A stretch of DNA of 60,479 nt from Nitrosomonadales bacterium (GTDB taxonomy: Bacteria > Pseudomonadota > Gammaproteobacteria > Burkholderiales > Gallionellaceae): contig JACQFX010000029.1 in the NCBI GenBank assembly GCA_016199835.1, positions 1 through 60,479 on the forward strand, written 5' to 3'. The notes beneath the pieces are model-generated. The model saw only the letters and a list, made by a program, of their open reading frames with translations, searched no databases and was not told where the DNA came from. Below, one piece after another: positions 58,938 to 60,479 of this stretch (position 1 is its first letter; every line of letters begins with the position of its first letter). The position numbers and the translations under genes were made by a program.

Positions 58938-60191
58938 TCAATTCCGCGCAGAATAATGCTCTACTTGGAACTCTCCTGTCCACCCGTCAGGCCCGCGAGC
59001 TTCTATAGTCAGCAGGTGCAGGCCCTTAGGCAAATCGGGGGAAACATGCAGGATGGCGCTTTTGCGCGAAGCTGGCTCAAGTTCGACGTCCGCAGGTTCC
59101 AGCCTGTAGCCACCTTCCGGCAATCCTTTCACCGACAGTTCGATGTGCGCAGGCGCATAGACTTTGTTCGACACTTGGATGCGGTATTCGCTAACCATGA
59201 CCCCGGAGGACTTGTCGGAGCGATAAGCGACGATGCTATATGGCGAGTAACTGACGATACCCCAGACGAACAACGCGCAGCCAACCAGAAAACTCAGGCC
59301 GACCCACAAACTCACCTTGGTTAGCAACCCGCCGCGCTTGTCGCCAGACGCAGCAAGATTATCTTTCTCGGCGAGCTTGAAGCACAACAAGCCGCTGCTG
59401 CCATCCTTCGCATGCAAACGATCGCATGCATCTATGCATTCGCCGCAGTTGATGCAGGTATCGGTGGGTGCGAACTTCGTCGGATTGATGCCGACTATGC
59501 ACGAAGTCGCGCAGTAGTTGCACTTGGTGCAAGCACTGGAACGGCTCGCATCATAGGACACATGCAAAGCATCTTTGGTCTTGAAGAAGCGTTGCCCGAA
59601 ACGGTAAGCACAGGCATAGTTGCACCAGAAATAACGGATGCCGGAGATATCCAGAAAGAAGGCAGCCACGCACACGAAATACAGCCTATGCATGAACTGA
59701 GACAGGCTGGAATCAGAACTGAAAGTAATAAACGACCAGACCTCGCCCGGCGTAAAAAAATAGAAGAACGGGATCACGCTTAACACCATCGAAACCGCGA
59801 GAAAACTGGACACCAGAATGATCCAGTTCAATGCCTTGTTTTTGGAAGCTGCGACCTGTGAGCCATGGCTTTCCACATTAACGTTGGCCTGCTTGCCCAG
59901 AAACTTGTGGGTCATGTTGTTTGCCCACTCCGATAGCGTGTTCTGCGGGCAGGCCCAGCCACACCAAATCGTGCCAGTGGTCGAATAGGTCATAATGCCC
60001 AGCATGGTCAGCATGAGTCCGAAGCCCAACATCAGGTTGATGTCCGACCACCATATCTGGCGACCCAGCACGACAAAATTTCCGGCGACCAGGTCTATCC
60101 TGAAAAGTCCGAATGCCGGGATAAGCACAAACACCAAGATGGTTGCTAGCTGAACTATCCTTCTCTTCCAATGAAACTCTGGTGGCAACAT
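58938..60191 (-). CDS. ccoG: Cytochrome c oxidase accessory protein CcoG (RdxA/FixG)
   Basis: 417 residues. About five membrane helices, WCGWACPQNTLSEW, two 4Fe-4S sites (CTKCNYCATSC plus CINCGECIDACDRLH) and a C-terminal periplasmic immunoglobulin-like domain (about 315-417). CcoG reduces copper during assembly of cbb3 oxidase, which suits a low-oxygen lifestyle. The oxidase genes ccoNOPQ are not in the window. Length is slightly under the usual 450-480 because the N-terminus is short. Confidence 0.94.
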   Translation of the reverse strand: MLPPEFHWKRRIVQLATILVFVLIPAFGLFRIDLVAGNFVVLGRQIWWSDINLMLGFGLMLTMLGIMTYSTTGTIWCGWACPQNTLSEWANNMTHKFLGKQANVNVESHGSQVAASKNKALNWIILVSSFLAVSMVLSVIPFFYFFTPGEVWSFITFSSDSSLSQFMHRLYFVCVAAFFLDISGIRYFWCNYACAYRFGQRFFKTKDALHVSYDASRSSACTKCNYCATSCIVGINPTKFAPTDTCINCGECIDACDRLHAKDGSSGLLCFKLAEKDNLAASGDKRGGLLTKVSLWVGLSFLVGCALFVWGIVSYSPYSIVAYRSDKSSGVMVSEYRIQVSNKVYAPAHIELSVKGLPEGGYRLEPADVELEPASRKSAILHVSPDLPKGLHLLTIEARGPDGWTGEFQVEHYSARN

Positions 60192-60339
60192 GGTTCCGAT
60201 TTTATCTGGTTTATTGCAAAGTGAACTGCCAAGACGACGACATTCTGTTTTAGAAAATGCAGTTGGTCTGTGACCTACATCACCGGATGCAGGTTAGTCG
60301 CAACACACGACTCAGGCACGTGTTGTTGCTACGTCAACA

Positions 60340-60479
60340 GTAAGCGTCCAACCGCGCCACCTGTTTACTTCAGCCGATTTGTGCTGATGGTTTGAGCGGC
60401 AGGAGCTCGTCGATCCGCCGCATCGTCCAGACCGGAAGTTTTTCCAGCGTATCTTTGAGCCAGGCGGCCGGCTCGATGC
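60340..60479 (-). mobile_element. IS66-family element, 3' end
   Basis: Terminal GTAAGCG at 60340, the characteristic IS66 inverted-repeat start, followed by the end of a transposase gene. The rest lies beyond the window. It inserted about 150 bp upstream of ccoG. Confidence 0.8.
60370..60479 (-). CDS. IS66 transposase (TnpC) C-terminus, partial
   Basis: The last 36 residues include AAWLKDTLEKLPVWTMRRID and ELLPLKPSAQIG, matching the TnpC C-terminal helix (xxWLxDVLxRLPxxxxxRIDELLP). Runs off the right edge, so completeness cannot be judged. Confidence 0.85.
   Translation of the reverse strand, partial: IEPAAWLKDTLEKLPVWTMRRIDELLPLKPSAQIG

Overview
The window reads as the chromosome of a Gram-negative betaproteobacterium. 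Gene orders such as pyrG-kdsA-eno-ftsB, ndk-rlmN-pilF-rodZ-ispG and map-glnD, together with Kdo synthesis, a type IV pilus lipoprotein and CcoG, fit the Nitrosomonadales (Gallionella/Sideroxydans-like). That placement is inference from gene content and order. Most of the window is GC-rich housekeeping sequence, interrupted by AT-richer accessory segments.

Layout. (1) 1-2.59 kb is the end of a genomic island: gene fragments, two small ORFs and a P4-type tyrosine integrase next to tRNA-Leu(UAA), with six copies of an octamer between integrase and tRNA. (2) 2.59-3.05 kb holds tRNA-Leu, tRNA-Gly and tRNA-Cys. (3) 3.2-13.2 kb, plus strand: a Sel1-repeat protein, glgP, then pyrG-kdsA-eno-ftsB-lipoprotein and mltD. 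A 98-bp tandem duplication between pyrG and kdsA forms two small ORFs chained by 4-nt stop/start overlaps. (4) 13.2-18.6 kb carries the yej-type peptide ABC transporter, with the ATPase gene separated from the permeases by a divergent ankyrin gene. (5) 18.7-28.3 kb, minus strand: ispG, rodZ, pilF, rlmN, ndk, tilS, accA, alaS.

(6) 28.5-32.65 kb is accessory. A hicBA toxin-antitoxin pair is followed by an integron cassette array of six attC sites with minus-strand cassette genes (secreted or lipoproteins, a PaiB-like flavoprotein, a SHOCT protein, small hypotheticals, one apparently gene-less cassette). No integron integrase is visible, so it is a CALIN-type array. (7) 33.2-44 kb: map, glnD, an EamA exporter with an unexplained promoter-terminator unit upstream, a 740-residue Ala-rich coiled-coil membrane protein divergent from a GspE/PilB-type ATPase, and a CYTH-CHAD protein. 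(8) 44-50.4 kb: TPM-domain protein, ccdAB, an AT-rich lipoprotein gene, a second TPM protein, lemA, a zinc-ribbon M50-like membrane protein and pepD, with GTAG-headed REP-like palindromes between genes. (9) 50.8-60.2 kb: cimA, a periplasmic hypothetical, MarC, a second Sel1 protein, an HDOD protein, an orphan rnfB, and a ccoG-DUF805-purT-VOC run. (10) From 60340 an IS66-family element enters and runs off the window.

Main points for follow-up: the ATGA-coupled duplicated mini-ORFs before kdsA, the integrase-less cassette array, dispersed repeats inserted in frame in alaS and probably yejE, the orphan leader/sRNA unit before the exporter gene, and the coiled-coil/secretion-ATPase pair.
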